A stretch of 64,000 nt of DNA from Pleurostoma richardsiae (Eukaryota > Ascomycota > Sordariomycetes > Calosphaeriales > Pleurostomataceae), in assembly GCA_030052745.1 (NCBI GenBank), contig JANBVO010000022.1, forward strand, positions 540,212 through 604,211, written 5' to 3'. The position numbers and the translations under genes are program-made. Below, piece by piece: positions 1-10,780 of this stretch (positions are counted from its first letter, which is position 1; the number at the start of each line of letters is the position of its first letter). The notes under the pieces were generated by a model. The model had not been told where the DNA came from. It did not search any database and saw nothing but the letters and a program-made list of their open reading frames with translations.

Positions 1-932
1 CTCCACACCTTCTCATCGAGACCCCGACTTCTCATCCCACCCAGCAAACGCTCATTGTCTACGTTCTCCCCCTGAGGACCCACCAGGAAGATACCCCCGC
101 CGGATTTCTTGGCGACCCCTAGCCCCGGCGGGACGGGCACGAGCCCTCCGTCGCCAACTGCATACCGATCGCTGGTAGCGATGAATAGCCCCCGCACGCC
201 CGCTTCGTCCTGGCTCGCCTGGTTGGGTGGCGACATGCCGAACTGAGCCGCCCGCGCCAGGCCCGGCGTGGCCACCGGGCCGGGGGACCAGTGGACGACG
301 CTGAGGCGCGGGTTCTGGCGGGCGAGATGCTCGAGCGCGAGCGTGCTCATGGTGGCCGCGTAGACTGACGCATTCCAGAAGGACCAGCTGCCCGGCTCGC
401 GCAGATCCAGGTCGTGCTCGTTGATCGGGCCCTCCATCCCCGCAGCCAGGACGGAGACGACGCGCGGGCTGACGGCGGCGGGGCTGTTGAGCAGCGGCAG
501 CAACAGCTGAACGGCCCTCAGCCGCGAGTGGTACCGCGTCGTCATGGACGGGTCCAGACCCTCGCGCGTGTCCCGACGGCCCTCAAAGGCCATGAACCCG
601 GCCGACAGGAAGAGGATATCCAGATGTATCTCCGTCTGGGTGATGGCACGCACGACCTTGTCGATCTCGGATACCAATGACACGTCGGCCTCGATCAGAT
701 TGTAGGTGCCCGACGGATGAGACTGGCGGAGAGAGGCGAGTAGAGCCTCATGCGAGGCAACGGTAGGCGCGCGGGCAACGGTGTAGATCCTCGGAGCGGG
801 GGCGTACTGGGCGAAGCGCTCCAGCACAGCCTGACCGATTCCAGAGGAGGCACCAATGAACAGTGCCACGAGACCCCGCGGCAGGGCTGCCACACGAGCA
901 TTGGACTGCTGTATCGTCTCAGGTGAGACCAT
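1..932 (-). CDS. Short-chain dehydrogenase/reductase, partial (C-terminus beyond left edge)
   Basis: An open frame reads from an ATG at 932 to the left edge with no stop, giving about 310 residues. It starts MVSPETIQQS. The Rossmann dinucleotide-binding motif GASSGIG is at about residues 27-33, and a SAG segment (FLSAG) sits where the NAG motif of classical SDRs lies. The active-site Tyr is probably in VYAATM, but the usual Lys four residues later is a Met, a deviation met in fungal secondary-metabolite SDR-like proteins. The likely role is NAD(P)-dependent redox tailoring of a small molecule in the cytosol. Its neighbours to the right are a DUF4267 protein, two P450s and a questin-oxidase-like protein, so it probably belongs to a biosynthetic cluster continuing to the left. 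No intron is needed. The family call is firm; the substrate and whether it is catalytically active are unknown. Confidence 0.85.
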   Translation of the reverse strand, partial: MVSPETIQQSNARVAALPRGLVALFIGASSGIGQAVLERFAQYAPAPRIYTVARAPTVASHEALLASLRQSHPSGTYNLIEADVSLVSEIDKVVRAITQTEIHLDILFLSAGFMAFEGRRDTREGLDPSMTTRYHSRLRAVQLLLPLLNSPAAVSPRVVSVLAAGMEGPINEHDLDLREPGSWSFWNASVYAATMSTLALEHLARQNPRLSVVHWSPGPVATPGLARAAQFGMSPPNQASQDEAGVRGLFIATSDRYAVGDGGLVPVPPGLGVAKKSGGGIFLVGPQGENVDNERLLGGMRSRGLDEKVW

Positions 933-1699
933 CTTTGGTAGAATAGTCCTGAGAAGATCTTATTCGCAGTTTCCTCGGTAAAAGTGCTTCTTGGAGTAAA
1001 GGATAATTAGCCATGTCCATCCCTTTATACATGGGAGGTCGTTTCCAGGTTGAATCCATCCTTGCAACTGGAGGAGGGCTAATCACCAGACGCAGCTTTC
1101 GACAGTACATTACGAAGCACGGTGTATTGCATCAGGCGGCGGTCGGTCTTAAGAGTCCGAATCTATGATTGTTTAGTCAGCATAGCAAGAAATCGGGCGG
1201 CTAATAGGCCGATAGGATCTCTCCGTCGCTCTGAGATTTCACAACTTCGCGCCCGTCAAAGAGCCGTGCTGCTAAGCTCAACTACCTATTTTCGAACCGA
1301 AGCGGCAGACAAGTACGGAGTACACGAGCGAGTATCATTAATCCGAGCTAAGCTAAGGCCAGATAGCATTCCGTAGAGGACTACATGCAGAATACATAGT
1401 ATAGAGATGGAAGTCAATTGATCGCGGTCCTTAATTCAGTACGGAGCATGGAGTCCTTTCCCTCCTGTGGCACAGGCAGTCAACGGGTACATGATCGGGA
1501 CCGGGAAAACATAGCCCCGCCAGCCAAATTATGTAGGGGAGGAAATGTGGCATTCCGGTAGATTGAATCATACAAGTCAATCTAGGTCATACAGCACGTG
1601 TAGTGCGATATCTCCCACCTGCCCCTGTCGCTATTGCTGAGGACCGCTTGGCTAGGTAGGTATGTACTGTACATAGCCGATCCACATGTTTGGAAAAGT
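933..1699. other. Intergenic, no gene seen
   Basis: This is the upstream region of the SDR-like gene, and the DUF4267 gene ends at its right border. Only short, unconserved open frames occur on either strand. No RNA gene or repeat was recognised. Confidence 0.6.
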
Positions 1700-2171
1700 T
1701 TAAGCCGTTGCTGATCTAATCAGCAACGGACCGAGTACCAGCAAGATGAAAATGTTCCTGATATGCATCGTCTTGTAACGTCCATGCGGATGATCGTAAA
1801 GGATTTTGGTATCCGCAATCCCCGCCCAGGTCCAACACAAGAGAAAAATGCCCAGTGCCTTCCTCTCGTGCAAGAGAGTCAGTGTCCAGACGAAGATGCC
1901 CGCACCCAGGTTTCGTCCTGTCGCGGAGGGAAAGAGGACGACATTATCGGCGGTGGCGGTGGGAAGGCCGAAGAACTTGGCCACTACCGTGTGGCAATAT
2001 CAGTAAGACCAAGCGTAGTCAGTGGTTGGGAAGGAAAAGGCGCGTTCAATTACACTTGAGAGGGTCGACGAAGGTACCAAGCACACCCGAGTAGATGAGA
2101 AGCGAGCCGACTGTCAAGGTGGCGGCGTCGAGCATGTACGAATAATAGGGTATAGCGGTTAAGTCTGCCAT
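1700..2171 (-). CDS. DUF4267-type small integral membrane protein
   Basis: The proposed CDS is complement(join(1700..1983,2054..2171)), 133 residues. Exon 1 starts at the ATG at 2171 and encodes a hydrophobic segment (about residues 15-35) ending in FVDPLK. A 70-nt intron (donor GTAATT, acceptor GGTAG) joins it to LAKFFGLPTA. The FFGLP motif, the following glycine-rich hydrophobic helix (GRNLGAGIFVW), a second helix containing GIADTKILYDH and a last hydrophobic segment match the layout of DUF4267 proteins, which are four-helix membrane proteins of unknown biochemical role. Such small membrane proteins sometimes occur in fungal metabolite clusters, and the neighbours here are tailoring oxidases. 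The donor is not a perfect consensus, so the exon junction is a reasoned guess; the second exon is the best-supported part. Confidence 0.65.
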
Positions 2172-3244
2172 GATGTTCCTGATGTTCGGAGCCCGGTTTG
2201 GGTAATAACTAAACGCGTTGGCTTCTTCTCTGGGGGAAGGGTAGTCATGGAGGACGAAAGATTACGGGTCGGGTGCTGGTCTGCCTTTAAAATACCGATG
2301 ATGATAGAGATAACCACCAACGTGGAGCGCAACGGTAAATGCAGGTGGTCGGTCAACCAAGCAAGCCATATGCAGATGCCCCGAGTTCCTACCATCCGCT
2401 GCCGGCTTACCTATCGTTCTACCATCGAATTCCCGACAGTTCACATGCTCCTCCTCGGCCGCTCGTGTATTAAAACTTGCGCTACAAAAGAGTTTGGACA
2501 CATAAGAATAAATAAATAAAATAAAATAAGAGGGAAGATTTCCCTTCTCGCACTGCAGCTTTATGGCAGGAGTGTCATATCACAGCAGGATAGATTGAAA
2601 TGTATACCTAGGAGTAACCGCACGACGCGGTATGCAACTTCGGGCCATTCGGCATAATACTGGGCGCTGATGGCCGATCACCTCCGGCCGCGAAAGAAAG
2701 AGAAAATCCTACACGAAAAGCTTTTGTCCTACACAGATAGTCCAGTACCTTGAGTTATATGGTCGCTCATTTCAACCATGACTATAGCAAAAGCAATGAT
2801 CTGCTCACTCTAGATGACTGCTAATCAAACAAGACCACGTAACGCCACTAGCACTGTACGGCAAGTATCCTATCAATAGATCGAGCCTGGAGGGTGGCTG
2901 TCAACGATACCGACATGCCTCTCGCTATGACAGACGGTCCTTTAATAAACTAGTATAGTGCTCCGAGATGCCCTTTCCCGCATTGAGATCTCTTCGGCAG
3001 AGCGCCAGTGCTATTTCTCAGTCCTCACGTCGTCCTCGGACCTTGTAGATAGTGGAGTATACGCCGCTCATAGCAAGTGAGAGTTGACCAAAACTTGTCT
3101 ATATAAGTATTCGAGGGCTAAGTGACAGGTTTGGTCAACTAGAGACACATATAAGAACGTAGTTTAAGTGCACATTTATCTCGGCAAGTAACAGGTAAAA
3201 CCACCTTACGACAGAATCACCAAGTGCTAGCAGTCAGAGACCTC
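2172..3244. other. Intergenic, no gene seen
   Basis: The region lies between the DUF4267 gene start and the 3' end of the first P450 (both minus strand). Short open frames on both strands (for example around 2160-2520) show no recognisable domain. Local AT-rich stretches near 2510-2530 and 3100-3180 resemble promoter or UTR DNA. Confidence 0.5.
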
Positions 3245-5010
3245 TCACGAGAGTATTTCGTTGAACGCAATATCCGCCTTCCCTTTCTCCTCCAGCAGCG
3301 TCTCCGGAATGCGGGCCCTCCGCGGTACGAACTTGAGCTTAAATGGCTTCGGACGGAGCATCACCGACGACACAAATGCCGTGTCAACACCCGTATCTAG
3401 CGGCCCGTCTCCCTCAATGTTGAATGCCCACAAGATCTGCGACACTGCAATCCGGATGTTCTGGAAGAAAAAGTCCGTTCCGGGGCACTCACGTCTCCCT
3501 GCCCCGAACGTGTATAGCGCCTTGCGTCCGACCTGGGAGACGCCGGGTTTGGCACCTAAGGGGTCGTGAAGGTAGCGTTCCGGTCTATACTCGTATGGCT
3601 CGTCATAGAAGTTTGGATCCTGCTGGATCGTCCACTGGTTTAACAGCACCATGGTCCCTTTGGGGATGTGGTAGCCTAGTACGTCCTGGTCCGCGAGCGT
3701 CTCCCGGGGGAGGCCGAGCGGAGACACGGGCCGCCACCTTAGACCCTCAGTCACGCAGGCGTTTATATAGGGCAGCTGATCAAGGTCGATCGTGTCCGGG
3801 AGCGTGTTGCCGGGCCCGAAGACGGCATCGACTTCGGCCTGAGCCTTACGCTGGGCATCTTGATTTGATGCCAAGCCTAGCAGGAGGATCTGAAAGGTCA
3901 CTACCGAGGAATCTACGGCCGCGTCTCTGCGTATAGCTCTTGTTAGTCTCCAGTCATCATTTCGTTACCACCCCCTACATACAGACACCCAATATCAGCA
4001 CGAGGCATTGGAATAAAACGTACAGGATGCCACCCATCATCCACTTGATGTCCACCTCCGAGAAGCGCTCCTCAGCCGGGGTGGAAGGGTCGGCGGACCG
4101 CTCGAGCAACTTGGAGATCATGGGGCCAAACGAGCTGTGGTGATCCTTTTTGGCGTGGTGCATCATGATATCGTAGGCGTGATTCATGGCCTTGGCCGCG
4201 ATGGGGGCCTTGCGTTTCCAGGCCGCGAACATGGTAGGCACCCACTGAAGAATAGGATATATGTCCACTGGCGGAGACTTCGCCGGATCCACTAGTTCTT
4301 CCATGAGATCCAGCATCTCGTGGTATTCATGGACCCAGTCTGGACCAAACTCGGTGACGGGTGTCCCCGTCAGCATGGCTATGGGTGTCGTTACCCCCCT
4401 AGAGATGCATTGGTCACTATGACTACTAGGCTTTGTGCCGGCTTCATGACAGCGGAACTGGTACCAACCATTGTACAATCTGATCTGCCCAATTGCTCGA
4501 CGTTGTGTGGAGCAAGTTATAGATCAGGCGCGTGCCTGCCGCCTTCTGCATCGGCCGCAGCCTCTTCAGCCCTGGGCCCATGATGAACGGCTTCGCCACC
4601 GTACGCAGGCGCCGGCTGTAATCATTGCGTAGAAAGAGGACATATGTATGCTGTCCCTCGGGTATGACCTTCTGTTGGCCGATGTACCTCGGCGGCCGGC
4701 CAGCGTAGGCGGCTCCTTGCTTGATGATCAGCTCGTAGATGAGCTCGGCATCGTTGATGACGACCACGTTCGTAGGGCCGAACTTGAGCCCGGTCAAGGG
4801 GCCATACTCCTTTGCCCACGCGTCATACTTCAGGAAGGGTAGCTCCCTTGGGAGGAGGTGCAAGTTGCCAACGCCTGGAAGCGTAGGAGGTCCTGGTGGA
4901 AACTTGACCGGGCGCCCAGTTGAGAAGATCCATTGGGTCATTCTGTATAGAAGAATTGATACGACAACGGCGAGAGCCGCAAGGATGGTGCGAGTTTGCA
5001 GCAAAGTCAT
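3245..5010 (-). CDS. Cytochrome P450 monooxygenase (CYP64/OrdA-like)
   Basis: The proposed CDS is complement(join(3245..3926,4024..4398,4469..5010)), 532 residues. An N-terminal membrane anchor (about residues 5-25) is followed by a Pro-rich hinge with FPPGPP. The I-helix region reads AAVDSSVVTFQ (about 308-318), the K-helix ExxR is EGLR (about 366-369), and the haem loop FGAGRRECPG places the ligand Cys near 453. Introns have donors GTTGGT and GTACGT and acceptors CTCTAG and ACGCAG, and the frame is kept throughout. The hinge and meander resemble microsomal fungal P450s of the O-methylsterigmatocystin oxidoreductase group, which act in the ER membrane with NADPH-P450 reductase. It is divergent from a second P450 starting at 5820 and shares its promoter region. 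The exact substrate is unknown; the P450 call is secure. Confidence 0.9.
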
Positions 5011-5819
5011 GCTTTGAACAGTCTCTGAGCTGAGCAGCGAAACACAGTACCAATACAAAACTACGTGAGCCGGCAGTGTCGCCCTGTTGGCTATGTCATT
5101 TATATACGCGCAAAGCTACGAGATAACACAAGGGCACCAGAGCGGCATCCACAGGCCGCTATCCCATGAGCATGTCGGGGTGTTGACGCTTGAGAATGTG
5201 TAAGTAGGTGGGGTCACCTCGGTGTCCGGTTGCTATGATCCTGTGGTGTCCGTTCGGTAAAGGGAGGCCTGGCCAAATGCGCGTGATAGCAAGTTGCATA
5301 TGCATTCTCTAAGTTGTCGAGTACGAGAGACCCAGATTCAGCTCAAACTCCGGATCTAAAGACCCGAGATGGGCCATGATCACTGTTCGGCAGGACTCCG
5401 TCTGTCCTTCTGCTGCAGAATCGGGAGATTGACTAATCGGTCGCTGTTATGTAAATCGCGGTGGCTCCGGATGGGGAAAGCAACCATGAGCTAACAAAGG
5501 GCAGGGTTGCAGTGAACTTCGGGACAAAAATCAACCCGTTTCTAGCCAAGGTTCAGGGTTGCCTTGCAGCATGTCGAATTTCCACAGAAGGTAGATACAG
5601 AGTGTACAAAATACAGCGCCTAATCACATCCAGCCAACCAGAATGTGTGGTACTCTCACTGAAAGCAGACGCCGGTTTGGAAACAACTGGCGAAGCTCTG
5701 CTACATATAGGTGGTTTTGTCGGACTCATCCCCCTTTCCTCATCTCCTCTGGCGCAGCATTAAACAGACGCTTACCTGGATACGCTTTGTGTCAAGGCAA
5801 ACAGACTGAACGTGTCAAT
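5011..5819. promoter_or_regulatory. Divergent promoter region between two P450 genes
   Basis: An 809-bp gap separates the start codons of two divergently transcribed P450 genes, so both promoters and any shared cluster-regulator site must lie here. A short open frame at 5461-5763 has no recognisable domain. No specific binding site could be assigned by eye. Confidence 0.6.
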
Positions 5820-7582
5820 ATGGCGTCATTAGAGACTATCTCTCGGATTGGCCTCCTTATCGCCATATGGATTAGCTTCAAGGCCCTGGTCATCGTCTAT
5901 CGCCTTTTCTTCCACCCACTCGCGAAGTTTCCAGGGCCCAAACTCGCCGCAGTCACGACATGGTACGAAGGGTACTATGATGTATACCTTCGCGGGCAGT
6001 ACGAATTCAAGATCCGGGACCTGCACAAGGAATACGGTCAATCCCAATCCCTTCTTCTGTTTTATCTGCTTCAATCTTGGATGACTCTGACACTATGAGC
6101 CAAGGCCCCATCATTCGCATCAGCCCTAATGAACTTCATATTCACGATCCGAGCTTCTTTAATGAGCTCTACCGACAAGAAGGTCGGTGGGACAAGTATG
6201 AGTTCTCGATGCAGGCCTTCGCCCTACCGGGCGCGGCCGTCTTCACCGCCGACCATGACATCCACAAGCGGCGGCGCACTCCTCTGAACCCCTTTCTAGC
6301 CAAACCGGCTGTTAACAAGCGCATGGACCTGATACAGGGCAAGATGGACAAGTTTCGGGCTCTCCTAGACGGCTATGCCAGTAGCCAGTCGGTCCTGCAT
6401 CTCGGCAACGCCTATAGCGCCCTGACCATTGATATCGCCACCGTGTTCATCATGGGTGCGGGTTTTGACAGCCTGAGCCATCCCAATTTCAATGCAGGTA
6501 TGACAAGGGCACTGCAGGGTGCCGGAGACCTCTGGCGCACCTCCAAACATATCACCTTCCTTGGTCATCTAATGCGGCTGGTACCGCTCAAATACGTCGC
6601 CAAGTTTGCCGATCCTGACGTGCAAGCTTACTTGGGATTCATGGAGGTATGGTGCAATGGTAGAGCTTCTCCGTCGCGGTGATGGTAGCTTACCGACTGT
6701 CCAGAAACAAGAGAATCGCACCAAAGAGATCATGGACAACTTCGAACTCGAGAAGCACAAGCTTTCCGACGACCCGCCGACACTGGTCGACTCGATTCTC
6801 GCGGCCCCATCGCTTCCGCCGGCTGAGAAAAAGCTCCAGCGCGTTCTCAACGAGGTCAGCACAGTGACTGGGGCCGGATTCGAGACCACGGCCCAGGCAA
6901 TGCGCAAGATCACGTACCACGTATACGCCGACCGGGCGGTCCTAGCCCGCCTGCGCTCCGAGCTTGACGCCCTGTCCCCGACCGCCGATTGGAACTCCAC
7001 CCAGCTGATGCAGCTGCCCTATCTGACCGCTGTCCTGAAGGAGGGCCTGCGCTTGGCGCCCGGTCTTGCGTCTCGCATGGAGCGGCTGACGGACCATCCT
7101 ATTACTTATCAGGGCAAAAAGAGTAGCAAATCTTGGACGATCCCGGCACGAACCGCGGTCGGGATGACCGTTCTGCTAATGCACTTGGATGAGGAGATCT
7201 TTCCCGATCCAGAAAGGTATAGGCCCGAACGGTGGTTGGAGGGGGACGAGGAGCACCGCCGATATCTGGAGAAAAACTTTGCTCCCTTCTCCCGGGGGAC
7301 GAGAATGTGTTTGGGAATGCAGTAAGTACCTTTTCTCTCGGGCTCAGCCTCGAAAGACGGGAACATGAGTCAATTGGCTTTTCTTGGCTGACTTATTACT
7401 ATCAACCTAGTCTTGCTTGGGCCGAGCTGTATCTCACGCTCGCTATGATCACCTCTCAATTTGACTTGGAATTCACTGGCGGCACGGGGGCAGAGGATGT
7501 CGAGTGGGGCTTTGACAACTTCACCGTCGGCGTCAAGGGGAAGAACGGCATTAAGGTGCTCGTGAAGAAGCGTCAGTCCTGA
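5820..7582 (+). CDS. Cytochrome P450 monooxygenase (trichodiene oxygenase/CYP58-like)
   Basis: The proposed CDS is join(5820..6036,6105..6646,6705..7321,7411..7582), 515 residues. The N-terminal helix (about residues 8-28) runs into [15 protein letters not shown], typical of the TRI4-like group. The I-helix carries AGFETT (about 310-315), the ExxR is EGLR (about 366-369), and the haem loop [11 protein letters not shown] places the ligand Cys near 455, followed by the HLAWAELYL helix. Introns are 58-89 nt; the last donor is a perfect GTAAGT, and the first acceptor is CAAG. Splicing the first intron restores [15 protein letters not shown], a conserved P450 segment, which supports the model. It differs from the neighbouring OrdA-like P450, so the two probably catalyse different oxidations of the same pathway. 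The substrate cannot be told from sequence. Confidence 0.9.
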
Positions 7583-8975
7583 AGTGCCGTCATGTCTCGT
7601 TAGACACTGCAGGAGCAGGCGGGACGGGAGCAGATGCTCGTTTGGTCTGGGATGTAACCGCACAAGACCGATGGCAAGTTGGCTTATTAGGGGTAATATA
7701 GAGGTCGGCTTATCTCATGTTAGTATAAACTGTCTATTTTAGACATTGTTGCTTTAGACTCTATATATTAATCGCGTGGTCCCCGGAGCTCTATTATCAT
7801 CACTCGTGGGAACCATACTAATGACGGTGTATCTATGGGAAATTGCCCATAGCTACCGGGAACTATAAATCTATGATACAGGGTCAGTTGCGTACCTGTC
7901 AGGCAATACAAAGCTGCTGTACCAAGTAACGCTATACCTATTTATTGAATTGCGGTCTGTCTTGGCTTCGTCCATATCGCCTGGGCGACCACATGTGTTG
8001 CTGGCACAGATTGTTCGAACTTGCAGTCTTGGAACCTGCTTATAGGGAGTGTCTGTCATCACACCGTGACAACCACACTGACCTATGGCTATTATCCGTC
8101 AGGAATAGATGAAACTGCGCGTCTACGTCTCTCTAGACCCAAATGTCCTTCCTGCCAGCATCAGGAGACCACTGATAAGTCTCGCAGCGCTTATCAACCA
8201 AGCCTTCGTGGGCACTATCCGTGACACAGATCATGCATAATTTGGCACACAGTTATCAGCATGATTCCTTTATATTGTATTTGGATCATAGGACAACTGA
8301 CCATAACTTGCTCGCTCCTTGGCGACAAATGGACGTTCCAAACTGTGCCACCCAAAATTCGGACAATGATAAGACATCATCTTTCCTCGTTCAGCTTATC
8401 CGTATCAATTTTGAAGCACGGATTATCCCGACTCGGCGTTGCTAGGTGAGGTGAGCAGCAGCCGGACAAACCCAATGGTACCAGCCTTTACGGACGTCGG
8501 GCGCCACGGGCGTCGGACATCGGGGCTCGGGACCAATAATAATCGATTATTGCAGAGGAAGCCGAACCAAATCGAGCCATCTCAACTGATTCGGATGATT
8601 ATTGCCCCAACATAAGCAGCGGAAACTGGATGGGATCTTCAGATGGTTGCGTGTTAGATTTGAGTCCGAAGTTCAGTTGTAAGAGTGATTTTACAGCTTG
8701 CTCTAAGCCGTGAAGAATCCCAGGAGGTGCGCTGCTATCTTTACATAATGGATGCGACTGTAGAAAGTTGATACGGCATTATCTCGTCCACGGTACCCGG
8801 TCGGTCAAGGGCCTGCGCACTACTTAGATGCCGTCCATGAACCTGCGTAGCACGTCTTTTCCCAGACAATCTTTAATATATAGCCACTGAACCAAGCTCG
8901 GGAAATGTAGTCTGCATCAAGCAGATCTTCCCAAACCTCCACCGCACTTTAGAGGCCTGTAGCAATCTATTGACG
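7583..8975. other. Intergenic, no gene seen
   Basis: The second P450 ends at 7582 and the questin-oxidase-like gene begins at 8976. Small open frames near 8020-8450 on the plus strand are not conserved in any way I recognise. Around 8490-8535 the sequence CGTCGG/CATCGG recurs several times, which could be binding sites for a Zn2Cys6 regulator, but this is weak. Confidence 0.5.
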
Positions 8976-10322
8976 ATGACTGCGTCCACCATCCGACTCC
9001 CGTCCGAGCCATATGGCATCTTTAAGACCACGGACATTGTGACAGATTCCATTGAGAAGTGCAACACTCTGCTCGACGTCAACCATGAGAAATATCACAC
9101 CTTCTTCCGCGACCCGGCCTTCCACAACCATATGGCCCACAGCCTACTAACCAACCTCGCCCTGGGTGCTACCCCAGAGGAGATCGTTGACCGCTTTAAT
9201 GACCTGGTCCCCATCATGCGCCAAATCCCTGACGTTGACCAGGCCCTGCTGGAGAAACTCGACGACCCAGAGGTGTTTTATGATGCCATTGGCCAAATTC
9301 ACCAGTACCACACTTTCCTCGACTTCTTCACATGCCAGATTGACGCCAAGGGCTGGAAGGCCGTCGTGCAGGAGTACGTCTTCGCCCGCACCAAATTGGC
9401 CAACCGTATGCTCGCGCAGGTCTTCGAAGGTGCCTACCACCCGCTGATTCACCTGGGCTTCGGAATCGAGTTTGACCAGCCTGCTATCGTGGCAGAGGGG
9501 CTGTCCCAGGCTGCTTCTCACGCGAGCATGAACATCGAGAAACTTTTCTTCGATTCTGAGGCTCTGGCTGCCGAATTACCCCAACCATCCGCCAAACCAA
9601 AGCCTCTGCTGGAGCTGGTCCACGAGGTCCGCGCGAGCGAGGCGATTCGCAATGGCCCCCGCTGGTCCGACCTGGCGGACAAGATGAAGAACGGGACGAT
9701 CGGGCGTTCCGGCGGGGAACTAACTAAGATCGCAGCACAATTTATCGTCCGCGGTGCAGGCGATGACGTGGAAGAACTGGAGCGGAGGACGGCGGAGATG
9801 ATCAGCGTATGTGCATACCTGACCGGATCGGTACTGCGGGCCGACAAGAAGCGCAAGATCGAGTTCTTCATCATGCATGCGGTGACCAGTAGCATCTTCC
9901 TCACGGTTTTGACCCGACAGGACTGGATCGCGCCGCGCGACAAGGCGCGACTGGTCGAGTGGAAAGGCCGGCTCGACCTGGCGTGGTACGCGACCGAGGG
10001 CGTCCCGCCGCTGGACGAGACCGCCATCTCTGGCTACCGAGGCAGCGAAGAGCTCGGATGGCCGGAGATTTTCATCGCGGCGAGGAGGGAGTCCGATGAC
10101 GGACACGTATCCAAGTTTATCCGGGCGCTGAAGAACGGTGAGATCGTGGCGAAGAAATACGAGGAGGGTGAGTGGGCAGACTACTTCCCCATGAAGCAAG
10201 ACATGTGGATCAAGCTAGCTAGGATATGTTTGGACACAACTACGAAGCTGCCCTGGGATATAAAATGGGTCTGGTTCGCTGGTTTCAATGAGGCGTGGCA
10301 GCGACCTGACTTGGCCATCTAG
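8976..10322 (+). CDS. Questin oxidase-like protein (AflY/HypA/GedK family)
   Basis: A single uninterrupted frame gives 448 residues from the ATG at 8976. An upstream in-frame TTG at 8970 is not used as start. The protein is all-helical in character, without signal peptide or membrane helix. It has features of the questin oxidase-like (DUF4243) family: an N-terminal half with NHEKYHTFFRD and GATPEEI, conserved HQYHTFLDFF, a central GAYHPLIHLGFGIEF segment and a C-terminal DIKWVWFAGFNEAW. Family members catalyse Baeyer-Villiger-type oxidative ring cleavage of anthraquinones (questin to desmethylsulochrin) and related steps in aflatoxin biosynthesis. Here it lies beside two P450s and an SDR, so aromatic-polyketide ring cleavage is a reasonable but unproven role. 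No cofactor-binding motif is evident, as is usual in this family. Confidence 0.88.
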   Translation: MTASTIRLPSEPYGIFKTTDIVTDSIEKCNTLLDVNHEKYHTFFRDPAFHNHMAHSLLTNLALGATPEEIVDRFNDLVPIMRQIPDVDQALLEKLDDPEVFYDAIGQIHQYHTFLDFFTCQIDAKGWKAVVQEYVFARTKLANRMLAQVFEGAYHPLIHLGFGIEFDQPAIVAEGLSQAASHASMNIEKLFFDSEALAAELPQPSAKPKPLLELVHEVRASEAIRNGPRWSDLADKMKNGTIGRSGGELTKIAAQFIVRGAGDDVEELERRTAEMISVCAYLTGSVLRADKKRKIEFFIMHAVTSSIFLTVLTRQDWIAPRDKARLVEWKGRLDLAWYATEGVPPLDETAISGYRGSEELGWPEIFIAARRESDDGHVSKFIRALKNGEIVAKKYEEGEWADYFPMKQDMWIKLARICLDTTTKLPWDIKWVWFAGFNEAWQRPDLAI

Positions 10323-10499
10323 AAAGCTCTTCTTTCTAGCTGTCATGATGAGGAGCAGGATGTTGAAGACTCTATCCATAATACTAAGAAAATAAAAAGC
10401 CCGAAAGCGTTGCTCGGCGAAATGGTGCTTCAAAGCCCTAATCACTCCAGCTGTAATGACATCGATGTCACGGCCAGAATGCCGGCCGCCCCTCAATAA

Positions 10500-10780
10500 T
10501 AGAATTAAAATACTATTATAAAACGTACTGAAGGATCGGTCGTAAAGAAATCATTAAGTGTATTATTATCGCCGTAGTTATATTACTCTTTAGGGCTACG
10601 TTTTAAACTACTATTCGAAGATAAAAGTCTTACTTAATAGTTATTGTTGGGAATATATTATCGTAGTCGTTTAGGAAGAGGCGGTTACGTTTCGTATAAA
10701 TTATTAGATTTATTTAAATAACGTAATCGTTTAAGTGAACTATTAAATACGGGAGCCATTGTAAAATAGACTAGCTATAG
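10500..10780. repeat. AT-rich, RIP-like island
   Basis: This stretch is far more AT-rich than its surroundings, full of TA steps and poor in CA/TG dinucleotides, the usual footprint of repeat-induced point mutation on an old repeat. It contains no long open frame and abuts the exact point where recognisable coding sequence of the truncated FAD monooxygenase begins. The original element cannot be identified. The bases between 10323 and 10500 are the 3' flank of the questin-oxidase-like gene. Confidence 0.6.

Noticed and set aside
8970-8975. TTG as an upstream start for the questin-oxidase-like protein
   Set aside because: Nuclear fungal genes start at ATG; the next in-frame ATG is at 8976. 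The same reasoning was used for the genes starting at 50172, 40739, 53463 and 5010.
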